The translations under genes and the position numbers were made by a program. A stretch of DNA of 64,000 bases from Halomonas halocynthiae DSM 14573 (GTDB taxonomy: Bacteria; Pseudomonadota; Gammaproteobacteria; Pseudomonadales; Halomonadaceae): contig NZ_KE384439.1 in assembly GCF_000425725.1 (NCBI RefSeq), positions 591,309-655,308 of the forward strand. The letters run 5' to 3'. Below are positions 46,331 to 56,102 of the stretch, in pieces (within the stretch, counting starts at the first letter, position 1; each line of letters opens with the position of its first letter). The notes under the pieces are model-generated. The model ran no database searches, had not been told where the DNA came from, and saw only the letters and a list, made by a program, of their open reading frames with translations.

Positions 46331-47255
46331 CCAGACGTTGGCACAGCTCGCGCGTCCCTTCTAGGAGGCGTGGCGTTGCCCGTTGAACCAGGTCAGGATC
46401 AACCACAAACAAGTTGTCATGACGCACGGCACTAAGCTGTGGAAACCGCAGCCAGTTACTATGCCATGCCGTATCGCTGGCATCTTTTCCGCCAGTAATA
46501 ATCACGTCGGGGTCAGCCGCCAGCACGTTTTCAATACTCGGCCTTGGCACCAGAGCGTCAGCATCAGCAAACAGACTCTCTGCGCCACATATCGCCAGTG
46601 ACTGGCTGATCCAGTGCTCGCCATTCACTGTCATCAGCGGCTTATCCCATACCTGGTAGAATACCGACAACGTTGGGGCGTCCTGATAGCGTTGCTCAAG
46701 TTCGGCCACACCTTCACGCAGCTGTTGCGCGGCGGTTTCAGCGTGTGTGGTATGGCCTGTTAACTGGCCGAAACGCTCAAGGGTTGAGGCAATCGTTGGG
46801 AAATCCTGCGCATCAGAGGTGTAAACCGGTATTCCCAGTGCCACCAGTTTGTCCACCTGCATGCGTGGGTTGCCGCCATGCCAGGCCAAAACCAGATCTG
46901 GCGACAATGACAAGATAGCCTCAATATCCATACGATCGGAGTCGCCTACCCGAGGCAGTGCGCTAGCCTCAGCCGGATAGTCGCTATAGCTGACAGCACC
47001 CACCAGCGTGCTGCCTGCCCCCACCGCATACACCAGCTCTACCAGGTTTGGCGAAAGCGCAATGATGCGCTGTGCCGGTGCGCTCAAACACACCTCCTGG
47101 GCTAAATCATCGCTAACACAACCGAACGTAGTGGCCTGTGAGTCTGAGTGAGTTTCAGCGGCCCCCGCCGAAGCGGCGCTGGCGAGAGCAGCCCATGCGA
47201 CTAACGCAAGACTCGGCAGACGCCAACTAGCCGCCTGAGCCATATCAGCGGCCAT
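46308..47255 (-). CDS. btuF: Cobalamin-binding periplasmic protein BtuF
   Basis: About 315 residues. The start is uncertain: an ATG at 47255, or a GTG at 47267 four codons earlier; both lie within the end of btuB. A signal peptide of alanine-rich type (LPSLALVAWAALASAASAGA) is present. The class III binding-protein pattern includes RIIALSPNLVELVYAVGAGS, VGDSDRMDIEAILSLSPDLV and the distal lobe DVIITGGKDA. It binds cobalamin in the periplasm and hands it to BtuCD. It overlaps btuB and btuC, showing a tight operon. Confidence 0.92.
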   Translation of the reverse strand: MAADMAQAASWRLPSLALVAWAALASAASAGAAETHSDSQATTFGCVSDDLAQEVCLSAPAQRIIALSPNLVELVYAVGAGSTLVGAVSYSDYPAEASALPRVGDSDRMDIEAILSLSPDLVLAWHGGNPRMQVDKLVALGIPVYTSDAQDFPTIASTLERFGQLTGHTTHAETAAQQLREGVAELEQRYQDAPTLSVFYQVWDKPLMTVNGEHWISQSLAICGAESLFADADALVPRPSIENVLAADPDVIITGGKDASDTAWHSNWLRFPQLSAVRHDNLFVVDPDLVQRATPRLLEGTRELCQRLDDARERR

Positions 47256-49083
47256 CGAACCCAACACTCAGCATGACGCTACGCCCGGCATTTTCATAGC
47301 CATAATCATCGAAGGTGTTAAAGGCCGTAACGTAGTCTTTATCGAAAACATTATCGACGTTAACCCGAGCAAACCAAGCGGGTGCAAAATGCCAGGTCGC
47401 GCGCAAGTCGACTAGTCCGTAACCGCCTAAGCGATGTGTGCTGTTCGCATCTTCAAAACGGTGATTTTCTGCCACCAGCGAGCCACCCAGCTCCCAGTCA
47501 CCCACCAGATAATCGGCATCAAGGCGCAGGCTTTGGGTCGCTTCACGACGCAGGCGTTTACCCGTTTCTTTGTCTTCTGGGTCAGACCAGCTCAGCGCCG
47601 CACGCAAATCCCAGTCATTAATGTTAGCGCCAGTCGCCAGTTCTACACCCTGCAGACGCGCACGGTTAACGTTATACGGCGCGTAACGTCCATCAATGAA
47701 CTCATTGGCGATCAACTTTTTCACGTTGGTGCGATACGCCGACAGATCCCAATACCCCACGCGGTACTGTCCCCTCACACCCAGTTCATACGTTTTAGAC
47801 GTTTCGGGATCAAGATCCGGGTTACTAAAGCCTGGGTAGTACAGCTCATTGAAGTTCGGAGCACGAAAGGCGGTACCGTAACTGGCGCGCAGCGTATGAT
47901 GGTCATCCAGCTCATAGCCCAGTGCCAAACTACCGGTCAACTGCTCTCCATAAGCCTCATTGTCGTCATGACGCAACGCAGCCTGCACCGTAACCGGCGA
48001 GAAATCCAAGAGCCCCTGAGCAAACACCGCTGTGTTGTCGCGGCTGTTTTTGTCGTAAACCGTGGTGCTCTCTACTTTATCCTGCATGTGCTCAGCGCCA
48101 ACAATCAGCTGGTGTGCGCCTAGATCAAGGGTGTTATCCCAGCGGGCCGTGCGGGTTTTCGTATCAAACTGACTAGGATAGGCAGAAATATCCTTCAATT
48201 CATCGCGCGCCTCACTGAGTGTCAAACGGCTGGTCCAGTGGTCGCTGAGCGCAACTTCACCATAAACACCGGCCACCTGCTGAACGTATTCATTCGAGCC
48301 GCCGATATAATCAGAATCTCCCCGACCACGCAGCGCTAGCACACCGATCTTCGCCCGCTCTCCCAGCTCTTGCGATACTCGCACCAAGGCACTGGTATTG
48401 TCATAGCCCTGTTTCTCACCGCCTTCGCGCAATGCAATACCGTCAGTCTTCAGATGGCTGGCCGCCACATAATAACGCGTTCCTCCTTGGCTGCCAGAAA
48501 GCGATGCGCTGGCACGACGCGTATCAAAAGAACCACCACCCAGCGTGACCGACGGCGAAGGACCGTTCTCACCTTCTGGCGCAAACAGTTGCACCACCCC
48601 ACCCACTGCATCAGCCCCGTAAAGACTGCTTGCCGAACCGCGCACAATCTCAACGCGCTCAAACATACGCGGGTCAAGGAACTGCCACGCAGCACCACCA
48701 GTTGTGGCAGAACGCAGACGAATGCCATCAATCATCAGTAATGTGCCGCTATTGCCAGCCCCACGAATGCTGACGCCGGTGACCTTGCCAAAACTGCCAT
48801 TAGTATTGACATTTACCCCGGGCTGACCACGTAACAGCTCCGTTAGCTCCAGCGGGTCCTGACGGCGCAGAGTTGCTTCGTCAAGCACTGTTACCGAGGC
48901 CAGAGTTTCATCCGCCGTACGCGGTGCTCGTGTGGCTGTCACGGTCAGCGGATTCAGCTGTGTCATGACAGGCTCAGGTTTATCCAGCCCTTGGGCCAGA
49001 GCCGCCACGGGTGTCAGACACAACGAAACACCCACAATGCCAACGCGGCGTGAGCGAGAAGAAAAACGAAAGGCAACAGTCAT
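47245..49083 (-). CDS. btuB: TonB-dependent vitamin B12 receptor
   Basis: 612 residues from the ATG at 49083, preceded by AGAGGAC. The open frame extends further upstream but only through the riboswitch. Signal peptide (VGIVGVSLCLTPVAALAQ), TonB box region (LNPLTVTATR), plug domain (TELLRGQPGVNVNTNGSFGK; SIRGAGNSGTLLMIDGIRLR) and a 22-strand barrel ending in a terminal aromatic segment (RSVMLSVGFDGR). It imports cobalamin across the outer membrane. First gene of the operon under the cobalamin riboswitch. The final residue is Arg rather than the more usual aromatic. Confidence 0.95.
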   Translation of the reverse strand: MTVAFRFSSRSRRVGIVGVSLCLTPVAALAQGLDKPEPVMTQLNPLTVTATRAPRTADETLASVTVLDEATLRRQDPLELTELLRGQPGVNVNTNGSFGKVTGVSIRGAGNSGTLLMIDGIRLRSATTGGAAWQFLDPRMFERVEIVRGSASSLYGADAVGGVVQLFAPEGENGPSPSVTLGGGSFDTRRASASLSGSQGGTRYYVAASHLKTDGIALREGGEKQGYDNTSALVRVSQELGERAKIGVLALRGRGDSDYIGGSNEYVQQVAGVYGEVALSDHWTSRLTLSEARDELKDISAYPSQFDTKTRTARWDNTLDLGAHQLIVGAEHMQDKVESTTVYDKNSRDNTAVFAQGLLDFSPVTVQAALRHDDNEAYGEQLTGSLALGYELDDHHTLRASYGTAFRAPNFNELYYPGFSNPDLDPETSKTYELGVRGQYRVGYWDLSAYRTNVKKLIANEFIDGRYAPYNVNRARLQGVELATGANINDWDLRAALSWSDPEDKETGKRLRREATQSLRLDADYLVGDWELGGSLVAENHRFEDANSTHRLGGYGLVDLRATWHFAPAWFARVNVDNVFDKDYVTAFNTFDDYGYENAGRSVMLSVGFDGR

Positions 49084-49204
49084 GGTAGTCCTCTGAGCCG
49101 CGCGCACCCGCGCGAACAACAACATTGAAAGCCGGCACAGAGGAAAAAAGGGGCGAGGATATGACGCGCAAGCGACCGACTCCACCCCGGCTCGCCCTCC
49201 GCGT

Positions 49205-49440
49205 CCTGGTATGCACTTTCCGGCCGGTCTCCGGGCTGACGAGCAGCACACTTGACGTGTCGCTAATCCACCGCCTTCCCGTGTATTGATATTACACAGT
49301 GGCCTGAAAGTGGACCTTAACTCGATCACCGTTGCGGGGGCAGCGTCGGGGTTATCTTTTATCGACAACAACCTGAAAGACTCACCGACTTCCCGTTTCA
49401 TCCGCGTGACTTACGCAGACACCTGAAAGTGCGCTTAACC
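49205..49440 (-). promoter_or_regulatory. Cobalamin riboswitch
   Basis: On the minus strand the region contains the conserved elements of the AdoCbl riboswitch in the right order: GACGCTGCCCCCGCAACGGT, the B12 box with AGGCCACTG, and GGGAAGGCGGTG. It lies about 120 bases upstream of the btuB start, between btuB and the divergent sorA gene. It should lower btuB operon expression when adenosylcobalamin is abundant. Confidence 0.95.
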
Positions 49441-49651
49441 TAGCAATTGAACCTGCTCAGGTCAATGTAACCCCCTGACCCGGGGGCCAATACAACAGCG
49501 CCTGAAAACGACATTTTACGGGTCACTTCAGACAAGTGAATACGCCCAGATTTACAGCAATTTTCTGGCATACCCTCATCATAAGCCGATAGGATACGAG
49601 TAACTCTCAAGCAGTAACATGTGCATACAAAAAAAACCAAGGAGCCGCCCC

Positions 49652-50977
49652 ATGACGAATAAAACATCTAAAACCCGTGGCCTTCATGAGCTCTATGGAG
49701 AGGACCCTGTTGCCGCTGATCTCACGCTGTGGGACCGCGAAGTTAACCCACTCACTCGGCGTGGCTTTCTCAAGCGCTCCAGTTTGCTGGCCATGGCCGC
49801 CGCTGTGGGTGGTTCAATCCCGTTTGCTGCCAACATGCCTGGCGGGCTGATTCCAGCAGCCATGGCTCAAAGTGATGAACCGTTCGCTATTCCCGGCAAG
49901 GATGGCTTACTTGTATTGAACGATCGCCCGCTTAATGCAGAAACACCGCCTTACTTGCTTGATGATGACATCACTCCCGCCAAATATATGTTTGTGAGAA
50001 ACAATGGGAATCCGCCACCACAAGACACCATTGACCCAACAACCTGGCGCATCGACGTTGGCGGTGAGTCTTGCGAAAACCCGCAGAGCTTTACTATCGC
50101 TGAGCTCAAGGAAAAATTTGCACATCACACCTATCAACTCACCGTTGAGTGTGGGGGCAACGGCCGGTCTGAATTTGTTCCTGCGGCCAGTGGCAACCAA
50201 TGGACAACCGGTGCAGTCGCCTGCCCAAGCTTTACTGGCGCTCGTTTGCGCGACGTGCTGGAGGCTTGCGGTATCGCGGGTGATGCTGTCTATGTCGCCT
50301 ACTATGGCGCCGATGCTCATGCTAGCGGCGACCCCAGCCGTGAATCAATTTCCCGTGGTGTTCCCATGGAAAAAGCTCTGGAAGACGAGTCGCTGATCGC
50401 CTGGGCCATGAATGGTGAAGATATTCCTTATCTCAATGGCTATCCGTTACGCATGGTGTGCGGAGGCTGGCCAGGCTCCGTGTCCGGCAAATGGCTGAAG
50501 AAAATCGTCATTCGTAACCAAAAACACGATGGCAATAAAATGGCGGCACCGTCTTACAGCGTTCCGAAACAGCCCGTGGCACCAGGCACTGAAGTCCCCA
50601 AACAAGACTTTGAAACCATCCATTCAATGCCGGTCAAATCACTCGTTACCTTCCCGCGCACGGGTATCACCCACCAGCAGAATGAGCCTCTAGCAGTACG
50701 CGGCCATGCCTGGGCGGGAGATTTATCGGTACACAGCGTGCAAGTCTCCATCGATTTCGGGGCAACGTGGCAAGAAGCGGAGCTGCGTAAGGCACCTAAC
50801 CGCCTAGCTTGGCAGCGCTGGACCAGTGATATCAGCTTCCCCGAACCCGGCTACTATGAAGTCTGGGCCAGAGCGACGGATAGTGAAGGCCGATCACAGC
50901 CGATGGTGGTCCCCGGCTGGAATCCTAAGGGCTACCTTAACAATGCCTGTCATCGCATTGCCGTCCAGGTCGCATAA
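49652..50977 (+). CDS. sorA: Sulfite dehydrogenase, molybdopterin subunit (SorA-like)
   Basis: 441 residues from the ATG at 49652, after AAGGAG. A Tat signal (TRRGFLKRSSLLAMAAAVGG) is at about residues 36-55. The sulfite-oxidase molybdopterin domain carries the Mo-ligating Cys167 in TVECGGNGRSEF, followed by the dimerisation domain. It oxidises sulfite to sulfate in the periplasm. A cytochrome c gene lies 14 bases downstream, the SorAB arrangement. It has no fused cytochrome domain. Sulfane-dehydrogenase (SoxC)-like activity is the alternative. Confidence 0.92.
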   Translation: MTNKTSKTRGLHELYGEDPVAADLTLWDREVNPLTRRGFLKRSSLLAMAAAVGGSIPFAANMPGGLIPAAMAQSDEPFAIPGKDGLLVLNDRPLNAETPPYLLDDDITPAKYMFVRNNGNPPPQDTIDPTTWRIDVGGESCENPQSFTIAELKEKFAHHTYQLTVECGGNGRSEFVPAASGNQWTTGAVACPSFTGARLRDVLEACGIAGDAVYVAYYGADAHASGDPSRESISRGVPMEKALEDESLIAWAMNGEDIPYLNGYPLRMVCGGWPGSVSGKWLKKIVIRNQKHDGNKMAAPSYSVPKQPVAPGTEVPKQDFETIHSMPVKSLVTFPRTGITHQQNEPLAVRGHAWAGDLSVHSVQVSIDFGATWQEAELRKAPNRLAWQRWTSDISFPEPGYYEVWARATDSEGRSQPMVVPGWNPKGYLNNACHRIAVQVA

Positions 50978-50991
50978 AAGGGGGTGTCACG

Positions 50992-51423
50992 ATGAACATA
51001 AGAAACTACGCCCGCCCGCTACTGCGAGCAGCAATTCCAGTCGCGGTGTGCTTAGTACCACTCTCAGGCTGGGCTGCCTCACAAAGCACACCAGAAACAG
51101 ACCCCGATAGCGGCATGGTTATTGCTGAAAACTGGCAGGTAGTAAAAGCCAACTGCTCAGCCTGTCACTCCATAAAACTGGTAACTCAAAACCATGGATC
51201 ACGGGCCCACTGGGAGTACTTGATTCGCTGGATGCAGGATACGCAAGGGCTGTGGGAGTTTCAGCCGGAAATGGAGGATAATATTCTCGACTACCTCGCT
51301 ACGTACTATGGCCCCAAAAGCGACGCTCGGCGCGCACCACTCCTGCCTAGCCAGAGGCCAAAAAACCCTTACGACAGTGACAGTGATAAAACAGTTAGCG
51401 CGGGCACCGAGCCGCCAGCTTAA
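50992..51423 (+). CDS. sorB: Cytochrome c subunit of sulfite dehydrogenase (SorB-like)
   Basis: 143 residues with signal peptide (VAVCLVPLSGWAAS). One c-type haem motif, CSACHS, at about residue 55, and a distal methionine candidate in the RWMQDTQGLWEF segment. The start is preceded by GGGGGTGTCACG. It should accept electrons from SorA and pass them to the respiratory chain. The length and motif match SorB and SoxD-like cytochromes. Confidence 0.88.
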   Translation: MNIRNYARPLLRAAIPVAVCLVPLSGWAASQSTPETDPDSGMVIAENWQVVKANCSACHSIKLVTQNHGSRAHWEYLIRWMQDTQGLWEFQPEMEDNILDYLATYYGPKSDARRAPLLPSQRPKNPYDSDSDKTVSAGTEPPA

Positions 51424-51529
51424 CCGTGAGTCACGAAGCGCGGTATCATTCGGTGCCACGCTTCGTCATCAACCCTTCCACAAACCACTTCGCCTGAAAA
51501 CTCTCACTTTCCTTTGAAAGAGCCCTGTC

Positions 51530-52831
51530 ATGCCTACCCCCAGAAAAGCGAGCGACATTCTACTAGAAAGCGTAGAAACGGCGATTGCTGCCCACCAACC
51601 CGCCTGGAACGCTTACGCTCAGTGGGCACCCCAGCGTGTGCGAAAGCAGGCGGCTGAGCTCATTGCTGATGTTGAAAAAGGTGCAACACCCGGCCCGCTA
51701 TATGGTGTGAGCGTCTCGGTAAAAGACAACATGGGCCTTAATGGATGGACAATGTGCGGTGGCGGCACAGTCGCGCTACCCAACAAATGGCAGAAAGATA
51801 CCGCGTTGGTGGCTCGCTTACGTCGGGCGGGTGCGCTATTCACTGGCCTCACTCAGACCGTTCCCTTCTGCTTCACTAGCTTAGGAGTCACCCTAGAGGG
51901 CAAAGGTCCGCGCAACCCACATGACCCGTCGCGAGTTTGCGGCGGCTCCTCCAGCGGTGCCGCCGTCAGCGTCGTGGAAGGCAGCGCCCAACTTGCGCTG
52001 GGCTCTGACACGGCAGGCTCAGTCAGAGTGCCAGCGGCAATCTGCGGCATCGTAGGATTAAAGCTTGGCACTGGGCACTGGCCTGGTGGCGGCATGCTTC
52101 CCCTGAGCCCTCATCTGGATAGCTTAGGCATAATGGCCAGCGATATGAAAACGCTGGCCAAACACCTCCACGCCCTCGGCGAGCCCTGCCTTCCCACGCC
52201 TTCGCTCAGCGACATTCGACTTGGCGTACTGGAAAGCGCACCGCGCGTAACAGCTGACGCTGGCATAGACACCGCATTTGCAGAAACGCTACGCCAGCTG
52301 GAAACCTGTGGCGCAACACTGGTATCTGTTGATCTACCTGAGGCAACCGACGCCGACACGCTGTTTAAAAGCGGCGGACTAGTAGCAGCTGATCTTGACG
52401 CCTTTCTCACTCGCCATTTGCCCGAATGGCGCCACCAACCGCTCGGCATGCCACTCGACGCTGCCATGCAACGCGCAGTAAAAGTAACCCGAGAGGAGTA
52501 CAGCCACCGCCTGAAGCAAAGAAGAGCACTGGTTCAACGCGGAAAAACCGCATTAAAACGCGCTGGCGTGGATGCGCTAGTGCTGCCAACCACGCCACTC
52601 ACCCCGCCTCAGCGTCTTTGTATTACCACTCCTGAAGCCTATGGCTTAGCGGATGAACGCATTTTGCGCCACGCGGGCTTTATCAACTACCTAGATTGGT
52701 GTGGGATAAGCCTGCCAGCAGGAAAAGATGCCTTGGGCATGCCCGTAGGGTTCCAGCTGGCCATGCCCGCCGGCAAAGAACACCAGCTGGTAGCGCTGGC
52801 GTTGGCGATTGAGTCATCTACTACTGATTAG
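51530..52831 (+). CDS. Amidase-signature family hydrolase
   Basis: 433 residues. The Ser-cisSer-Lys catalytic set is visible: Lys in YGVSVSVKDNMGLNGW, and the amidase signature GGSSSGAAVSVVEGSAQLAL followed by GSDTAGSVRVPAAICGIVGL. It hydrolyses a carboxamide, but the substrate is not clear. The sequence is similar to the AtzF/allophanate-hydrolase-like amidases; without the rest of a urea-amidolyase cluster that cannot be decided. It is not in an obvious operon. Confidence 0.9.
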   Translation: MPTPRKASDILLESVETAIAAHQPAWNAYAQWAPQRVRKQAAELIADVEKGATPGPLYGVSVSVKDNMGLNGWTMCGGGTVALPNKWQKDTALVARLRRAGALFTGLTQTVPFCFTSLGVTLEGKGPRNPHDPSRVCGGSSSGAAVSVVEGSAQLALGSDTAGSVRVPAAICGIVGLKLGTGHWPGGGMLPLSPHLDSLGIMASDMKTLAKHLHALGEPCLPTPSLSDIRLGVLESAPRVTADAGIDTAFAETLRQLETCGATLVSVDLPEATDADTLFKSGGLVAADLDAFLTRHLPEWRHQPLGMPLDAAMQRAVKVTREEYSHRLKQRRALVQRGKTALKRAGVDALVLPTTPLTPPQRLCITTPEAYGLADERILRHAGFINYLDWCGISLPAGKDALGMPVGFQLAMPAGKEHQLVALALAIESSTTD

Positions 52832-52832
52832 C

Positions 52833-53702
52833 TTAGCTGACCACCACCTCATAACCCGTAAATTTCCGCAAATTGATCACCCCGCTATCCAGCATCAGAT
52901 ACTGCCCCTTAATCCCCATCAAAACACCACTAACGTCGGGGGTTTTATCAAAGTTGTGCGATACCACCTTGGTCGGGTATTCAAGCACGGGGTAATCAAA
53001 CTGATAGGGCGTTTCATCCAACACACGAAGCGCTTCGTTACCAAAACGCTCGCGCAGTGCATCAAGACCATCAGCCAGCGCTATCAATAGGCGGTCACGC
53101 TCAGCAGGTAAGTCTAACGGGGCGGTTTCACCGCGTAACATGACTCGCCAGTTGGTGCGGTCGGATACGGCATCTTTGAACAACACCTCGACCAGCCCAG
53201 ACTGCTGGCGCGTGGCCACTTGCATAATCGGCAGGGCCTGAATAGCCCCCTGGTCTAACCAACGGGTCGGCACCTGAGTGCCTCGAGTAATACCAACCTT
53301 AAGGCCAGATGAATTAGCCAGGTAAACCACATGTGGCTGAAAACAATGACTCTCGCCCCACTGCGGCTCACGGCAGGTACCCTCATAGTAGTGGCAAAGC
53401 TCTGGCTTCATAATGCACGTATCGCACTGGGCCAGGCGCTTGAAACAGGGATAGCAATAGCCCTGAGCAAAGCTCTTGCGCGTGGCTCGCTCACAATGGG
53501 TACAGGCAATAGCGCCTGTCCATGACAAGCTCAACGGTTTACCAAGCCGGGCATTAAGATCGAGAGAGTGCTCCCCCGCACGCAGCGTATAGCGCGCACT
53601 GTCACCGCCGACTCCTGGCTCGATAGCCATTTTTCGTAAGCAACCATGCAGACTTGCGCCGCTAACCGGTATCTCAGTCACTGCGGCTGCCTCCGCCAAC
53701 AT
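52833..53702 (-). CDS. DUF2797 domain protein
   Basis: 289 residues. The central cysteine-rich region (CTHCERATRKSFAQGYCYPC, CDTCIMKPELCHYYEG) suggests a metal-binding module. It is followed by VVYLANSSGLKVGITRGTQV, which resembles a GIY-YIG-like core in spacing. The function of DUF2797 is unknown. It overlaps the YeaC-like gene upstream by 29 bases, so the two are coupled, an arrangement typical of this gene pair in gammaproteobacteria. The stop is convergent with the amidase gene, one base away. Confidence 0.88.
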   Translation of the reverse strand: MLAEAAAVTEIPVSGASLHGCLRKMAIEPGVGGDSARYTLRAGEHSLDLNARLGKPLSLSWTGAIACTHCERATRKSFAQGYCYPCFKRLAQCDTCIMKPELCHYYEGTCREPQWGESHCFQPHVVYLANSSGLKVGITRGTQVPTRWLDQGAIQALPIMQVATRQQSGLVEVLFKDAVSDRTNWRVMLRGETAPLDLPAERDRLLIALADGLDALRERFGNEALRVLDETPYQFDYPVLEYPTKVVSHNFDKTPDVSGVLMGIKGQYLMLDSGVINLRKFTGYEVVVS

Positions 53703-53982
53703 CTTGCCCTACGTTTTGGCCCAGCCCCGCCATCTCCGGCGACACATTGCTTCCGCTGCTGTCAGCACCGCAGGTACGACGCTCCAAATATCCTACCCGC
53801 TGGTCTTCCGGCACATTCTGCTGAGCTTCGTAGCGAATAATCGCCTCTAGACACAACTCGGTCTGCTCCGACGTCAGAAAACGTCCATCAGGCCACTTAC
53901 GCAAGGACACCGCCTGCTTCAAGCTGTGATAAATCGACGGTGTCATCTGCTCAATCATGCGCTCAAACGTCATATCGCTCAT
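53674..53982 (-). CDS. yeaC: DUF1315 family protein (YeaC-like)
   Basis: 102 residues from the ATG at 53982, preceded by AGGAG. Core MTFERMIEQMTPSIYHSLKQ and RKWPDGRFLTSEQTELCLEA then AIIRYEAQQNVPEDQRVGY are the DUF1315 pattern. An ATG 19 codons earlier (54039) lies in sequence without similarity. It is about 10 residues longer than the E. coli protein, due to a Gly-rich tail, and it overlaps the DUF2797 gene. No molecular function is known. Confidence 0.9.
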   Translation of the reverse strand: MSDMTFERMIEQMTPSIYHSLKQAVSLRKWPDGRFLTSEQTELCLEAIIRYEAQQNVPEDQRVGYLERRTCGADSSGSNVSPEMAGLGQNVGQDVGGGSRSD

Positions 53983-54039
53983 GGGGTTTCTCCTGACTCT
54001 AGCGGCCGACAGTGACCACTTTTCACAGCGGTTTAACAT

Positions 54040-54891
54040 TCAACGCAAACGCTGCCCGGGGCGCGAATGATACCAGCCCAACGCTAAGCCCACGACCAAA
54101 CCACCCAGATGCGCTTCATTAGCGACATTGCCTAAACCAAACAATCCAGCAACGCTGGTCATCGCAAACACCAGCCAGCCTAGCATCAGCACCACCAGCA
54201 TCCGAGGGATAAAATAGCCACTCTCAGGACGCCGAAGACTCATCAGCCATACATAAGCCATCAGCCCAAAATCAACGCCAGACATGCCGCCAAACAACAC
54301 AGTACCCGTGGCATATTGCGCCAAATTGCCACCAATAGCTGTCGCCAACAGCAGCACCACAACATGCTTACTGCCCTGCCGCTGCTCGATCTGGCTGCCA
54401 AACACCCAGAGCCACAGCATATTGAACAACAAGTGCATCCAGCCGAAGTGCAGAAATACAGGGGAAAATAGCCGCCATATCTGCCCTGAACTAACGCTTT
54501 CCTGCAGAGTTCCAAACACGGGGCTGCCAGCGGCAAGCTCCACAGGCACGATGGTCAGCAGGCTCACCACAATATCGCCCAGCACACCCATCAGCCCAAA
54601 CACCACCAGGCTTAGGCTGATAACAACTGCGGTAGCCGGTGCAACTCGGAAAGGTATACGCCAAGCAGGTGAGCGAGGCGCTGAATGAACCGTGTGATTT
54701 ACCAACAACGCGTCGCCGCGCTCCCAGCGAATCAGCAGTTGTTTCAACACTTCCTGCTGGTCAGGGTCGGCTAACCATAAGGCCTGCCCCTGAGGGTCGT
54801 CAGTAAATTGATGGCCAATATGATGCGCCCACAGCGCCTCGCGCAATTCGCGCACATCTACATCGGCAGGAAGAATAAGGATTTTGTACAT
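54040..54891 (-). CDS. glpG: Rhomboid intramembrane serine protease GlpG
   Basis: 283 residues. The N-terminal 60 residues form the GlpG cytoplasmic domain (MYKILILPADVDVRELREAL). Six membrane helices follow. Catalytic features: GMSGVDFGLMAY (Ser of GxSG) and NEAHLGGLVVGLALG (catalytic His), plus the HFGWMHLLFNMLWLW segment with the conserved His-Asn. It cleaves membrane proteins within the bilayer. In relatives it is linked to other quality-control genes; here the neighbours are unrelated housekeeping genes. Confidence 0.93.
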   Translation of the reverse strand: MYKILILPADVDVRELREALWAHHIGHQFTDDPQGQALWLADPDQQEVLKQLLIRWERGDALLVNHTVHSAPRSPAWRIPFRVAPATAVVISLSLVVFGLMGVLGDIVVSLLTIVPVELAAGSPVFGTLQESVSSGQIWRLFSPVFLHFGWMHLLFNMLWLWVFGSQIEQRQGSKHVVVLLLATAIGGNLAQYATGTVLFGGMSGVDFGLMAYVWLMSLRRPESGYFIPRMLVVLMLGWLVFAMTSVAGLFGLGNVANEAHLGGLVVGLALGWYHSRPGQRLR

Positions 54892-54967
54892 GAGCTAGAT
54901 TCGGCCTTTGCGACTGACTGACCCAAGCGTTGAATAACATGCTGAGAAATAAAAAATTCTAGTACAT

Positions 54968-54998
54968 AAAAAACCGGTGACCGAGGCCACCGGAAAAA
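54968..54998 (-). terminator. Terminator after the metallophosphoesterase/nadK genes
   Basis: CCGGTG and CACCGG form a stem with an 8-base loop. On the minus strand it is followed by a run of T, so it terminates the nadK-metallophosphoesterase transcript. Confidence 0.85.
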
Positions 54999-55094
54999 AT
55001 CAAGGGATCATTCAAGGGAATATAACTAATAAACCACAAAAATGCAGCGCTGTCAGCCTATAACCCACAAGACGTATCGCACGACTCGCTGACA

Positions 55095-56102
55095 TCAATC
55101 GTCAAACGTCCAGGACGCCTCACCACCCTGCTCATCAAGCGCCACCTTCACCCATGAAAAATGATCCGCATTGAGCTGACGTTCACCACTCCAGCGATAC
55201 GCCACCAATCGCCCCAGCTTGACGGCGCTGTAATCTAGACAGGCGATATTAGGCGCTGGCAAAGCAGGAATGCCTTCACACCAGTAATGACCAATAAACA
55301 GGGGGCGTTCGCTGAGGGCATAATGGCTCAGCTGGCGGCGCTCCTGGTCACTGATCGGTCGTTGCTCCAGTGAGCCTGGCAGGTTATCAGGCTGGAACAT
55401 CACGTCCCCCCATGTCTGGGGCGACTGCGCCCAAAAATGGGTGCGAAACGAACGACGTTTGAAGCCGTCACCACTATGAATCGTGATATCACCTGGCAGC
55501 CACAGCTGAGTACCGCGCGTAAGCCGATCAAGAATGCGGTACTCAAGGGTGTCTGGCTGCGACGCTTTAATCAAAAATGCCAGATCGATACGCCCATCGG
55601 GGTAGCTGCTGCGTAACGCATCAATCAGTGAGTGGTCCCAACAGGCATGTACAACCCGGAACTGATCAAGCTCTAGAAACAGCGGTAACTCCATGAACCA
55701 TGACAGTGTGTCCTCCCACTCCTGGGGATAGTCACGGTACTGCTCTAGTGTTTCATGAACGATACGATTGTGGCGTGCCGTATGAGCACGTAACCACCCT
55801 TGCGCTGAGCTGGGGTTTCGCTGGCAGTAAGCCAGTACATTCGCTTCGTGATTACCCATCACAATCAGCGCCTCACCCGCTTCAACCATGCGACGCGCTG
55901 TATTGACCGCTAAGCGAACGCGTGGCCCACGGTCAATCAGGTCGCCCATAAAGACCACCTTACGGCGCGGGTGGGAATATACGCCATGATGCTGACGATA
56001 CCCCATCTGCTCCAGCAGCTTTACTAGGCTGACACCACAACCATGCACATCGCCAATCAGGTCATAACCTTGCGGTTTAGCCTTACTAAGCTCAGTCTCC
56101 AA
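55095..56102 (-). CDS. Metallophosphoesterase (PrpE/bis-tetraphosphatase-like)
   Basis: 335 residues. The metal-binding motifs of the calcineurin-like superfamily are clear: GDVHGC (residues 18-23), GDLIDRGPR, and GNHEAN, with a further His in HACWDH and GHYWCEGIP. The arrangement resembles protein phosphatases and diadenosine tetraphosphatases of PrpE/ApaH style, with an extended C-terminus. The start lies within the end of nadK (11-base overlap), so the two are cotranscribed. The substrate is not determined. Confidence 0.88.
   Translation of the reverse strand: METELSKAKPQGYDLIGDVHGCGVSLVKLLEQMGYRQHHGVYSHPRRKVVFMGDLIDRGPRVRLAVNTARRMVEAGEALIVMGNHEANVLAYCQRNPSSAQGWLRAHTARHNRIVHETLEQYRDYPQEWEDTLSWFMELPLFLELDQFRVVHACWDHSLIDALRSSYPDGRIDLAFLIKASQPDTLEYRILDRLTRGTQLWLPGDITIHSGDGFKRRSFRTHFWAQSPQTWGDVMFQPDNLPGSLEQRPISDQERRQLSHYALSERPLFIGHYWCEGIPALPAPNIACLDYSAVKLGRLVAYRWSGERQLNADHFSWVKVALDEQGGEASWTFDD

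Noticed and set aside
47434..48123. 229-residue plus-strand frame inside btuB
   Set aside because: Antisense to the barrel region of a clear TonB-dependent receptor; composition is that of a shadow frame.
49440..49667. 75-residue minus-strand frame upstream of sorA
   Set aside because: No ribosome site or family likeness; it covers the sorA promoter region.
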